A program made the translations under genes and the position numbers. This document shows positions 1-4,970 of a DNA stretch of 7,758 nt, piece after piece. A model generated the notes under the pieces. The model searched no databases, was not told the origin of the DNA, and saw nothing but the letters and a program-made list of their open reading frames with translations. Position 1 is the first letter of the stretch. Each line of letters opens with the position of its first letter. The DNA lies in NCBI GenBank assembly GCA_022560215.1, contig JADFTO010000131.1, positions 1-7,758 of the forward strand, written 5' to 3'. Origin of the DNA: Pseudomonadota bacterium. GTDB taxonomy: Bacteria > Pseudomonadota > Alphaproteobacteria > Rhodospirillales > 2-02-FULL-58-16.

Positions 1-1024
1 GGCCCGTCAGGCTGATGCCGTTGCCGAACAGGACGGAGGCGGACCCGCCGTACTTGGAATCGACCGTGGCCGAGGCGCTGCCGTCGCTCACGTAGCCGAC
101 CATGGCCGCCAGCTTGGTGTCGCCGAAAGCACCCGAGAAATGGACGGCGAAATCGGACTTGTCGCCAGCCATGTGGCCGATGCGGCCCTGGAACCCGGCG
201 AACCTTGGCGTGTCGTAGCGAATCCGGCTTTTTCGGCTTTCCCCGTCGAAATTGGAAAGCGCGTTGGCGACGGAAACGCCGGACGAGGCGCCGCCGGCGG
301 AGTTCTTGAACAACAGGGAGCCGTACATGCCGAAGTCCGAATAGACGATCAAGTCGGTGCCCGACAGGTCCTGTTCGGCCATGGTATTGGACGCCGTGTC
401 CCCCTGGCCCAGGTAGAGCTTGCCGAGCTTCTTGCTCTCCACCGACAGGTCCGCGTAACGGGTGCTGAACGTGGTGCCTCCCGTCTGGGTGTCGGCGCCC
501 TGGACAACGTTGGCCGACGAGTTGACCTCGAGCTGCATCTCCATGCGCGTGCCGATGGTGATGTCCTCGTTGGGCTTGCCGGTGCCGACGAAGCGGAAGC
601 GGGTGGAAGAGGTGTCGTTGTCCACGTGGTGGATCTGGCTCGAATCGCCGTCGCCGACGACCATGACGCCGCGGTTGATCTGACCGGAAATGACGAGTCG
701 CACCTTGTCCGAGCCCGAGGTGACCGTCTTCGGCGGCGTCGCCGCCGCCTCCGCCTTGCGCACCACCTGCTTGACGGCCTGTTCGGACTTAGCCACGGCC
801 TCGGCGTTGGACCGTGTCGCCGCCCTGATGTCCTCGATCTGCTTATTCAGGGATTCGAGGGTCTTGGCCTGGGCCTCGATCATCCTTTGCTGCTGTTCGA
901 TGATCCGCTGGAACTCGTCCAATCGATCGGCTTCGGCGCTCATGCCGGGGTTGGGCGACAAGGCCAGAAAGGCCAGCAACGCCGCGGAGGTGTAAAGAGC
1001 GTGTTTGTATCCAAAAATCTTCAT
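1..1024 (-). CDS. Outer-membrane porin with N-terminal coiled coil (3' end outside window)
   Basis: This is probably a beta-barrel porin for diffusion of small solutes across the outer membrane. The frame reads from ATG at 1024 without a stop to the window edge (341 codons). Residues 1-30 form a signal peptide: a basic start (MKIFGYKH), a hydrophobic core (ALLAFLALS) and a likely cleavage site after GMSA. Residues about 31-95 are heptad-like and rich in Q, E, K and A (FQRIIEQQQRMIEAQAKTLE and onward), as in porins with a periplasmic trimeric coiled coil. From about residue 105 the sequence becomes alternating and Gly/Ser/Asp-rich, starting with VRLVISGQINRGVMVV and later RYADLSVESKKLGKLYLGQG, typical of Gram-negative porin strands. 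The ribosome binding site is weak (GAAAGAGTGG). The gene is divergent from the cytochrome across a 511-base spacer. Substrate specificity cannot be told. The porin class is fairly sure; the exact family is less so. Confidence 0.85.
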   Translation of the reverse strand, partial: MKIFGYKHALYTSAALLAFLALSPNPGMSAEADRLDEFQRIIEQQQRMIEAQAKTLESLNKQIEDIRAATRSNAEAVAKSEQAVKQVVRKAEAAATPPKTVTSGSDKVRLVISGQINRGVMVVGDGDSSQIHHVDNDTSSTRFRFVGTGKPNEDITIGTRMEMQLEVNSSANVVQGADTQTGGTTFSTRYADLSVESKKLGKLYLGQGDTASNTMAEQDLSGTDLIVYSDFGMYGSLLFKNSAGGASSGVSVANALSNFDGESRKSRIRYDTPRFAGFQGRIGHMAGDKSDFAVHFSGAFGDTKLAAMVGYVSDGSASATVDSKYGGSASVLFGNGISLTG

Positions 1025-1114
1025 GACATACCACTCTTTCAAAATTGCCTTATACAGGCCACGGGCGGTACCGTTCTATGATTCAGGTCAAAAGCTCATG
1101 GCCTTACGTCATTC

Positions 1115-1131
1115 GTGAAACATGTGAAACA
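1115..1131. repeat. Short direct repeat GTGAAACA x2
   Basis: GTGAAACA occurs twice with a one-base spacer (1115-1122 and 1124-1131), roughly 90 bases upstream of the porin start. It could be a regulator site or chance. Confidence 0.3.
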
Positions 1132-1266
1132 GATGTCCGCCCGCCCTCTAATGAGAGGTCGAACACCCCGGTTTCTTCAGTCAGGTCGATTCCGGGGGCC
1201 GGGGCGGGCACGATGTGAAGGCCTTAATTCCCGTCCCGCGGGCGGCTGATTCACGATCACAGTAGA

Positions 1267-1280
1267 TTGATTCTAATCAA
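1267..1280. promoter_or_regulatory. Upstream FNR/FixK/Anr-type box
   Basis: The sequence TTGATTCTAATCAA matches TTGAT-N4-ATCAA in all ten defined positions, the consensus of FNR-family oxygen/redox regulators. The centre is at 1273.5, 145 bp upstream of the second box. It is 243 bases from the porin start and 256 from the cytochrome start. No -10-like hexamer sits at class II distance in either direction, so its target promoter is unclear. It may act as a distal activator or repressor site, or serve the porin through another promoter. Confidence 0.7.
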
Positions 1281-1297
1281 ATTCCGCGATCTGAAGC

Positions 1298-1336
1298 CAA
1301 TCACATGGGCGTGAGGGCAATCACAAGGTCGTGAGG
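1298..1336. repeat. 20-bp imperfect tandem repeat (two units)
   Basis: Positions 1298-1316 (CAATCACATGGGCGTGAGG) and 1318-1336 (CAATCACAAGGTCGTGAGG) agree at 17 of 19 bases and are offset by exactly 20 bp, close to two helical turns. The core ATCACA also occurs at 1256-1261. Two in-phase half-sites between the two FNR-type boxes suggest a response-regulator binding site, but the regulator cannot be named. Confidence 0.5.
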
Positions 1337-1411
1337 ACCAATTCCATGAAAAGGCCCCCGTCCCGCCGTGATGCGCCGCAATATGCAACCGGCCTGGGTA
1401 TTTATCCGCCT

Positions 1412-1460
1412 TTGATCCAGATCAAGGTGCGGCGCGGCATCATGGGTTATTAAAACCGTG
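1412..1460 (+). promoter_or_regulatory. Predicted class II FNR-dependent promoter of the cytochrome c gene
   Basis: TTGATCCAGATCAA at 1412-1425 is a second perfect TTGAT-N4-ATCAA box centred at 1418.5. A -10-like hexamer TATTAA lies at 1448-1453, its centre 32 bp downstream. This is the distance expected when the FNR site is centred at -41.5, and it puts transcription start near 1460. A start there would leave about 75 bases of leader before the AAAGGAGGT ribosome binding site and ATG 1536, and would exclude the in-frame GTG at 1458. The inference is activation at low oxygen by an FNR/FixK-family protein. Confidence 0.7.
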
Positions 1461-1521
1461 CTCATATTCAATAACGCTGGACGCCACGCAGTCGGCCCCG
1501 GCTGTTTTTATCGGACTTTAG

Positions 1522-1530
1522 AAAGGAGGT
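1522..1530 (+). promoter_or_regulatory. Strong ribosome binding site that fixes the cytochrome start
   Basis: AAAGGAGGT is an almost ideal anti-16S match, five bases before ATG 1536. It selects MNFSRG as the N-terminus, which places a clean signal peptide at the start of the protein. Confidence 0.85.
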
Positions 1531-1535
1531 TGGCG

Positions 1536-2312
1536 ATGAATTTCTCGAGAGGTATCCCCCTGGCCCTTGCCGCCGTTTTCGCAGCCGGGACGCTCATGGT
1601 GGCGGCGCCGGCGGCGGCCGGCGACACCGAACATAAGGCCCCCCACGGCCACGCCCATGATCCCACCGACATCTGGGCCATCGCCCGGGGCGGCCAGATC
1701 TACGACAACTGGATGGCCGTGCTGGAGGCCGACGGACCGAAGACCACCCATCCCGCCTATACCGCCGCGGGCAAGAAGAAGGGCGCCGGCACCTGGCGCT
1801 GCAAGGAATGCCACGGCTGGGACTACATGGGCAAGGACGGGGCCTACGCCAAGGGCTCCCATTTCAGCGGCATCAAGGGGGTACGCGGCGTCGCCGGCAT
1901 GGATCCGGAGAAGATCCACAAGATCATCATGAACAAGACCCATGCCTACACCGAGGCCATGATACCCCATTCCGCCATGGAGAAGGTGGCGCTCTTCCTG
2001 AGCAAGGGGCAGATCGACCTGGACCGCTACATCGACCGCAAGTCCAAGGTGGCGCGCGGCAACCCCAGGCGCGGGGCGGCCATGTACCAGACCATCTGCG
2101 CCGTCTGTCACGGCTTCGACGGCACGGAGATCAACTTCAAGGAGGAACCCAAGGTGGAATACGTCGGCACCGTCTGCGCCTAGAATCCATGGGAGGCCCT
2201 GCACAAGATTCGCTTCGGCCAGCCCGGGGTCGGCATGGTGGCGCTGGCGAGCCTCGATATCGACCACCTGGTGGACATCGTCAGCTACTGCCAGTCCCTG
2301 CCCACAAAATAA
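1536..2312 (+). pseudogene. Periplasmic diheme cytochrome c interrupted by an in-frame TAG
   Basis: The gene encodes an exported electron-transfer protein with two c-type hemes. Residues 1-28 are a signal peptide (core LALAAVFAAGTLMVAAPAAA), so it acts in the periplasm. A His-rich segment (HKAPHGHAHD, about 33-42) follows. Heme motifs are CKECH at 89-93 and CAVCH at 188-192. The frame stops at TAG 2181-2183 (codon 216). The same frame then continues for 42 codons to TAA 2310-2312, with NPWEALHKIRFGQPG and a terminal helix ending DIVSYCQSLPTK, typical of the C-terminus of class I cytochrome c domains. The likely Met ligand of heme 2 is M234, in GVGMVAL, beyond the stop. The product ending at 2183 (215 aa) would lack it. 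This could be a recent nonsense mutation, a sequencing error, or read-through; ordinary TAG stops in fliP, fliE and fliQ argue against recoding. The redox partner is unknown. It is preceded by an FNR-type promoter and followed by a terminator. Confidence 0.8.
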
Positions 2313-2337
2313 ACTCGGCAACCCGTGATCGAATGAG

Positions 2338-2370
2338 CGCCGGCCCGCCGATGGGCCGGCGTTTCTTCTT
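2338..2370 (+). terminator. Rho-independent terminator of the cytochrome gene
   Basis: A perfect 9-bp stem (CGCCGGCCC, 2338-2346, paired with GGGCCGGCG, 2353-2361) closes a 6-base loop and is followed by TTTCTTCTT. It starts 26 bases after TAA 2312. The minus strand lacks a T-tract after the hairpin, so it would be at best a weak terminator for the converging fliP operon. Confidence 0.85.
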
Positions 2371-2401
2371 GCGCGTTGGTTTCATTTTGACCTTCGACTC
2401 A

Positions 2402-2413
2402 ATAGCGCTCTAG
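2402..2413 (-). repeat. 12-mer CTAGAGCGCTAT overlapping the fliP stop codon
   Basis: On the minus strand CTAGAGCGCTAT includes the fliP stop TAG (2412-2410). The identical 12-mer occurs at the fliE stop codon (6147-6158), where it forms one arm of a hairpin. Here no matching second arm is obvious, so this may be a partial or decayed copy of an intergenic palindromic repeat. Confidence 0.45.
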
Positions 2414-3150
2414 GTGCCGAAGCTCCTGAGCAGGCTGCCCACCACCATGAACCAGCCGTCCACCAGCACGAAGAAGATGATCTTGAAGGGCAGCGAGATG
2501 ATGATGGGGGGAAGCATCATCATCCCCATGGCCATGAGCACCGAGGCCACCACTATGTCGATGATGAGGAAGGGGATGAAGACCAGGAACCCGATCTCGA
2601 AGGCCCGGCGCAGCTCGCTGATCATGAAGGCCGGGATCAGGGCGCGGAGCGGCATCTCCTCGCGGGCTTCCGCCTCGGGAATGTTGGCCAGATCGACGAA
2701 AAGGACCAGGTCCTGCTCGCGCACTTGGCGCATCATGAAGTCGCGCAAGGGCTCGATGGTGCGGTCGAAGGCCTCGAACTCGTCGATCTCGCCCTCGATC
2801 AGGGGCTTGATGCCCCGGTCGAAGGAGTCCTGGAATGTCGGCATCATGATGAAGAAGGTGAGGAACAGCGCCAGGCTGATCAGCACCTGGTTGGGGGGTG
2901 TCTGCTGGGTCCCCATGGCCGTGCGCAGGAAGGCGAGCACCACCACGATGCGGGTGAACGACGTCACCATGACCAGGATGGACGGCGCCAGGGTAAGCAC
3001 CGTCATCAGCGCGATCAGCTGGAAGATCCGGGCCGTCGCCTCGCCCCCGCCCTCGCCCAGGTCCAATGTCAGGGTCTGGGCCGAGGCGTCGCCGGCAACG
3101 AGGATCGCGGCCAGGGCGACGCCGACGGGGAAGGCCCGCCAGCCCGTCAT
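2410..3150 (-). CDS. fliP: Flagellar export gate protein FliP
   Basis: FliP forms, with FliQ and FliR, the inner-membrane export gate of the flagellar type III secretion system. The protein has 246 residues, the usual length. A cleavable signal peptide is seen at about 1-24 (FPVGVALAAILVAGDASA). Next come LAPSILVMVTSFTRIVVVLAFLR and the conserved GTQQTPPNQVLISLALFLTF. A hydrophilic periplasmic region with DRTIEPLRDFM follows, then the FliP-family signatures RRAFEIGFLVFIPFLIIDIV and PFKIIFFVLVDGW. Start ATG 3150 is chosen because it begins the signal peptide, follows GGAGAGGAG, and overlaps the fliO stop as ATGA (3147-3150). The frame is open further upstream, but that part is Arg/Gly-rich shadow of fliO. 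It is the last gene of the operon and converges on the cytochrome. Confidence 0.97.
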   Translation of the reverse strand: MTGWRAFPVGVALAAILVAGDASAQTLTLDLGEGGGEATARIFQLIALMTVLTLAPSILVMVTSFTRIVVVLAFLRTAMGTQQTPPNQVLISLALFLTFFIMMPTFQDSFDRGIKPLIEGEIDEFEAFDRTIEPLRDFMMRQVREQDLVLFVDLANIPEAEAREEMPLRALIPAFMISELRRAFEIGFLVFIPFLIIDIVVASVLMAMGMMMLPPIIISLPFKIIFFVLVDGWFMVVGSLLRSFGT

Positions 3151-3455
3151 GGGCGCTCCTCTCCGTCCGCGGTTCCGGCCTGGGGCGGCGCCTCGCCCCC
3201 CTCGATGCCGCCCTCGATCAGGAGTTCCGTGCCGGCGCCGAGAAGCACCAGGTGCTCGACGGAATCGCGCTTGACCAGCACCAGCCGCCGCTTGGGGTCC
3301 AGGGTTATCGCCTCGACCACGGCCAGGCGACGCCCGGAGCCGATCCTCATGGGCTGGGCTATACCGAAGCGGCGCGCCAGGGCGGCGCAAGCCCCGATCA
3401 GGGCGAGGACGAAGATCAGCGCCAGGACGAAGCGCAGGTAGCCTTCAAATTCCAT
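3147..3455 (-). CDS. fliO: Flagellar biosynthesis protein FliO
   Basis: FliO is a small bitopic membrane protein that helps FliP assemble into the export gate. The 102-residue sequence has one strongly hydrophobic segment at about 8-27 (RFVLALIFVLALIGACAALA). It is followed by a basic stretch and the FliO-type cytoplasmic domain with RRLAVVEAITLDPKRRLVLV and HLVLLG. The acidic/Gly-rich C-terminus is not conserved in the family. The start is ATG 3455, nine bases after the stop of the upstream small gene, with a weak GGAT-type ribosome binding site, which suggests translational coupling. The stop overlaps the fliP start. Position directly before fliP supports the assignment. Confidence 0.9.
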   Translation of the reverse strand: MEFEGYLRFVLALIFVLALIGACAALARRFGIAQPMRIGSGRRLAVVEAITLDPKRRLVLVKRDSVEHLVLLGAGTELLIEGGIEGGEAPPQAGTADGEERP

Positions 3456-3464
3456 GGCTATCCA

Positions 3465-3773
3465 TCAGGCGCCGTCTTTGCCGTAGGCGTCCGCCGCCTG
3501 GCGGCGGACGGCTTCGCCCAGTTCCAGGTTGAGCCGCCGGTGGCGGGCGGTCAGTTCCGCTTCCAGCCCGTCCAGGCCGTCGACAACGGCGGACAGCAAC
3601 GCCTTGACGGCGTCCAGGTCGTCGGGCGCCCCACCATCGATGGCCGCCCGTAATTCCTTCACCTTGCCTTCCAGGGCGCCGAGGTCGACCATCTTGTTTT
3701 CGGCCAGCAGCCGGCGCGCCGCCGCGATCAGCGACGTCACCTTCTCGATCTCGGGCATGAGGGGCTGGTTCAT
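3465..3773 (-). CDS. Small helical protein of unknown function in the fliOP operon
   Basis: I do not recognise this 102-residue protein with confidence. It has no signal peptide or membrane segment. It looks almost wholly alpha-helical: EIEKVTSLIAAARRLLAENK, then LEGKVKELRAAI, then a Gly/Pro/Asp break, then a long heptad-like helix (AVKALLSAVVDGLDGLEAEL and on to LNLELGEAV), ending AADAYGKDG. This shape resembles small flagellar export chaperones such as FlgN and FliT, an inference from fold appearance and context rather than a motif match. ATG 3773 overlaps the stop of the upstream FlhB-like gene as ATGA (3770-3773), so the two are coupled. An alternative ATG at 3758 would shorten it by five residues. 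A role tied to the export apparatus is likely from the operon. Confidence 0.75.
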   Translation of the reverse strand: MNQPLMPEIEKVTSLIAAARRLLAENKMVDLGALEGKVKELRAAIDGGAPDDLDAVKALLSAVVDGLDGLEAELTARHRRLNLELGEAVRRQAADAYGKDGA

Positions 3774-4093
3774 GACCCCCCCGGCGGCCGGTTTTCAGCC
3801 TCCTCGCCCGGCGCCATCTGGCCGTTGGCGCGGTAGACGTAGGTGAGGATCTCGGCGACGGCGGCGAAGGCCTCGACGGGGATTTCGGAATCGATGTCGA
3901 TGGCGCTCAACAGCTGCGCCAGGTCCGCGTCCTGGCGGACCTTGACGTCGTTGGCGAAGGCGATCTGCAGGATTTGTTCGGCGATGGCGCCGCGGCCGCC
4001 GGCCACCACCTTGGGCGCGTAGTCGCTTTCGGGGTCGTAGCTGAGCGCTACGGCCGCCGTCTCCTTGTTGGCGTGGTCGTCGGATTCCGACAC
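3770..4093 (-). CDS. FlhB-like cytoplasmic-domain protein (FhlB/YlqH type)
   Basis: The 107-residue protein matches the C-terminal cytoplasmic domain of FlhB/YscU export-switch proteins. AVALSYDPESDYAPKVVAGG (about 14-33) corresponds to the stretch just after the NPTH autocleavage site in FlhB. The rest follows the same pattern: IAEQILQIAFANDVKVRQD, LAQLLSAIDIDSEIP, and AVAEILTYVYRANG. The four transmembrane helices of FlhB and the NPTH motif itself are absent, so it should be soluble and unable to self-cleave. Related stand-alone domains (FhlB, YlqH) can substitute partly for the cleaved FlhB C-terminal piece. A complete membrane FlhB begins at 7288, so this is an additional copy. The start is GTG 4093; no ATG is available, and the Shine-Dalgarno match upstream is poor. 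It is the first gene of the operon and overlaps the next one. Confidence 0.85.
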   Translation of the reverse strand: MSESDDHANKETAAVALSYDPESDYAPKVVAGGRGAIAEQILQIAFANDVKVRQDADLAQLLSAIDIDSEIPVEAFAAVAEILTYVYRANGQMAPGEEAENRPPGGS

Positions 4094-4148
4094 CTGAAAG
4101 TCCCACTTCGGCCCGCTTCGTCCCGGGCCCCAGTCTCGGCCATCAAGC

Positions 4149-4163
4149 TTAACAAAGTTTTAA
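4149..4163 (-). promoter_or_regulatory. CtrA-type box upstream of the FlhB-like-fliO-fliP operon
   Basis: On the minus strand this reads TTAA-AACTTTG-TTAA, an exact match to the CtrA consensus TTAA-N7-TTAA. It lies 56 bases upstream of the GTG start at 4093, a plausible promoter position. CtrA controls flagellar genes in many alphaproteobacteria. The motif is directly seen; regulation by CtrA is inference. Confidence 0.6.
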
Positions 4164-4318
4164 TGGGCGGGCATGGGAAAAGGCCGCCGGACTCAAGGAC
4201 TTAAACAGGATTCCCGGGCCCCGTCCGGGGGCCGCCCGGGGCTCTAATTCAGGCGCCTTCTTTATGGACCGGCGGCGTTCCCCTATGCTTGCGTCCGTGT
4301 TCGCTTGAGGAGGCGACC

Positions 4319-4378
4319 ATGCGGTCTTCGGACCCGATGTACGGTAAATGGGGTCAGGTCTTTCTTTTTGCCTCCTGA
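4319..4378 (+). other. Strong-RBS mini-ORF, possibly a gene start cut by the inverted-repeat element
   Basis: GAGGAGG (4307-4313) sits five bases before ATG 4319 and opens a 19-codon frame, MRSSDPMYGKWGQVFLFAS. The frame enters the inverted-repeat element at 4350 after about ten codons and ends at TGA 4376-4378 inside it. An optimal ribosome binding site on so short a frame suggests the surviving 5' end of a gene interrupted or replaced by the element. It could also be a genuine leader peptide or chance. Confidence 0.3.
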
Positions 4379-4422
4379 TACCATTGCTCCCTTGCCCGGG
4401 CAAAAAAACAAGACCTGACCCC
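4350..4422. repeat. GGGGTCAGGTCTT inverted-repeat element (MITE/REP-like)
   Basis: The left arm at 4350-4370 begins GGGGTCAGGTCTT, then a T-rich run. The right arm at 4401-4422 is its inverse complement, an A-rich run followed by AAGACCTGACCCC. The outer 13 bases of each arm are identical; the T/A-rich inner parts match imperfectly. A spacer of about 30 bases separates the arms. From memory, ends containing GGGGTCAGGTCTTG are scattered in many proteobacterial genomes and often lie near IS200/RAYT-type transposase genes. No transposase is present here. Confidence 0.6.
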
Positions 4423-4508
4423 TGATCACGGCGCCGGGTATCGGAATCCGGATCACACGGGTATCAAAAGGGCACCAGCCCGCCCACGTCCCTCGAGGAC
4501 CAAGGATT

Positions 4509-4919
4509 ATGCTCTACAGGGCCCTGGCCGACGCCGCCGTCGGCCTCCATCTGGCGTTCATCCTGTTCGTCCTGCTGGGCGGGCTTCTGGTCTTCCGCTG
4601 GCCCCGGGCGGCCTGGGTCCACGTGCCGGTGTTCCTGTGGGGGGCCGCCATCGAGTTCGGCGGCTGGATCTGCCCGCTCACCTACCTGGAAAACCACTTC
4701 CGCCTGAAGGGCGCGGCCGAAGGGTACGCGACGAGCTTCGTCGAGCACTACATGGTGCCGCTGATCTATCCCGACCTGCTTTTTGCCGGCGGATTCCCCC
4801 GCTCCGGCTTCATCGCCATCGGGGTCTTCGTGCTCGCCTTCAACGCCGCCATCTACTGGCGGGCGTGGAAGCGGCGGCGCCGGTCGGTGACGGGCGCTTC
4901 TGATTTTACGGATTCTTAA
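4509..4919 (+). CDS. DUF2784 family integral membrane protein
   Basis: This 136-residue polytopic membrane protein has about four transmembrane segments: LHLAFILFVLLGGLLVF (about 13-29), WVHVPVFLWGAAIEFGGW (36-53), a short segment around YMVPLIYPDLLF (81-92) and FIAIGVFVLAFNAAIYW (101-117). The family pattern is clear: an early His in the first helix, WVH, IEFGGWICPLTYLE, and SFVEHYMVPLIYP. A basic tail (KRRRR) closes the protein on the likely cytoplasmic side. The function of DUF2784 is not established. The ribosome binding site is GAGGA at 4495-4499, or the closer AAGGA at 4502-4506. It lies between two flagellar operons and points the same way as flgB, but a 51-base gap and a CtrA-like box over its stop codon suggest flgB has its own promoter. 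I would not call it flagellar from location alone. Confidence 0.88.
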   Translation: MLYRALADAAVGLHLAFILFVLLGGLLVFRWPRAAWVHVPVFLWGAAIEFGGWICPLTYLENHFRLKGAAEGYATSFVEHYMVPLIYPDLLFAGGFPRSGFIAIGVFVLAFNAAIYWRAWKRRRRSVTGASDFTDS

Positions 4920-4920
4920 C
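4905..4920 (+). promoter_or_regulatory. Near-consensus CtrA-type site upstream of flgB
   Basis: TTTA-CGGATTC-TTAAC differs from TTAA-N7-TTAAC at one defined position. It overlaps the stop codon of the DUF2784 gene and ends 50 bases before flgB. Together with the perfect site at 4149-4163 it suggests common CtrA control of both flagellar operons. Weaker evidence than that site. Confidence 0.4.
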
Positions 4921-4970
4921 CCTCGACTGCGAGAGTCCTGATCCAGCCACCGATTTGGGACGGGGCTTAC

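Larger units (their letters stand above)
1025..1535. promoter_or_regulatory. Divergent intergenic regulatory region
   Basis: This 511-base non-coding stretch lies between the divergent porin and cytochrome genes. It holds two perfect FNR/FixK-type boxes (1267-1280 and 1412-1425), a 20-bp imperfect tandem repeat (1298-1336), a short GTGAAACA direct repeat (1115-1122 and 1124-1131) and the strong ribosome binding site of the cytochrome. I found no convincing -35/-10 pair for the porin on the minus strand; a TTGACC on that strand near 1088-1093 has no good -10 partner. No credible gene is seen here. Confidence 0.7.
4094..4508. other. Divergent intergenic region between the FlhB-like operon and the DUF2784 gene
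   Basis: This 415-base region holds a perfect CtrA-type box (4149-4163), a very GC-rich imperfect hairpin around 4214-4245, a ribosome-binding-site-led 19-codon ORF (4319-4378) and an inverted-repeat element (4350-4422). Near the DUF2784 gene, GATCAC...GGGTATC occurs twice (from 4425 and from 4452). No clear sigma-70 pair for the DUF2784 gene was found. Confidence 0.6.

Noticed and set aside
140..1081. A 313-codon plus-strand frame over the porin
   Set aside because: The minus strand encodes a signal peptide, coiled coil and porin strands through to the window edge. The plus frame is compositionally biased shadow.
1458..1535. GTG 1458 as an upstream start of the cytochrome
   Set aside because: It would hide the signal peptide and lies at or before the predicted transcription start; ATG 1536 has an ideal ribosome binding site.
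2181..2183. TAG used as a sense codon (for example pyrrolysine)
   Set aside because: TAG terminates fliP, fliE and fliQ in this same window, and pyrrolysine is not expected in a cytochrome c of this kind. Not fully excluded for local suppression.
1518..2321. A 267-codon minus-strand frame over the cytochrome
   Set aside because: The opposite strand has two CxxCH motifs, a signal peptide and an ideal ribosome binding site. The antisense frame has none of these.
3151..3390. An 80-residue N-terminal extension of FliP
   Set aside because: It overlaps fliO, is Arg/Gly/Pro-rich and would bury the signal peptide. ATG 3150 has a good ribosome binding site and an ATGA overlap.
4214..4245. GC-rich imperfect hairpin as a terminator
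   Set aside because: There is no T-tract on either strand and no gene end nearby; it may simply be local GC bias.
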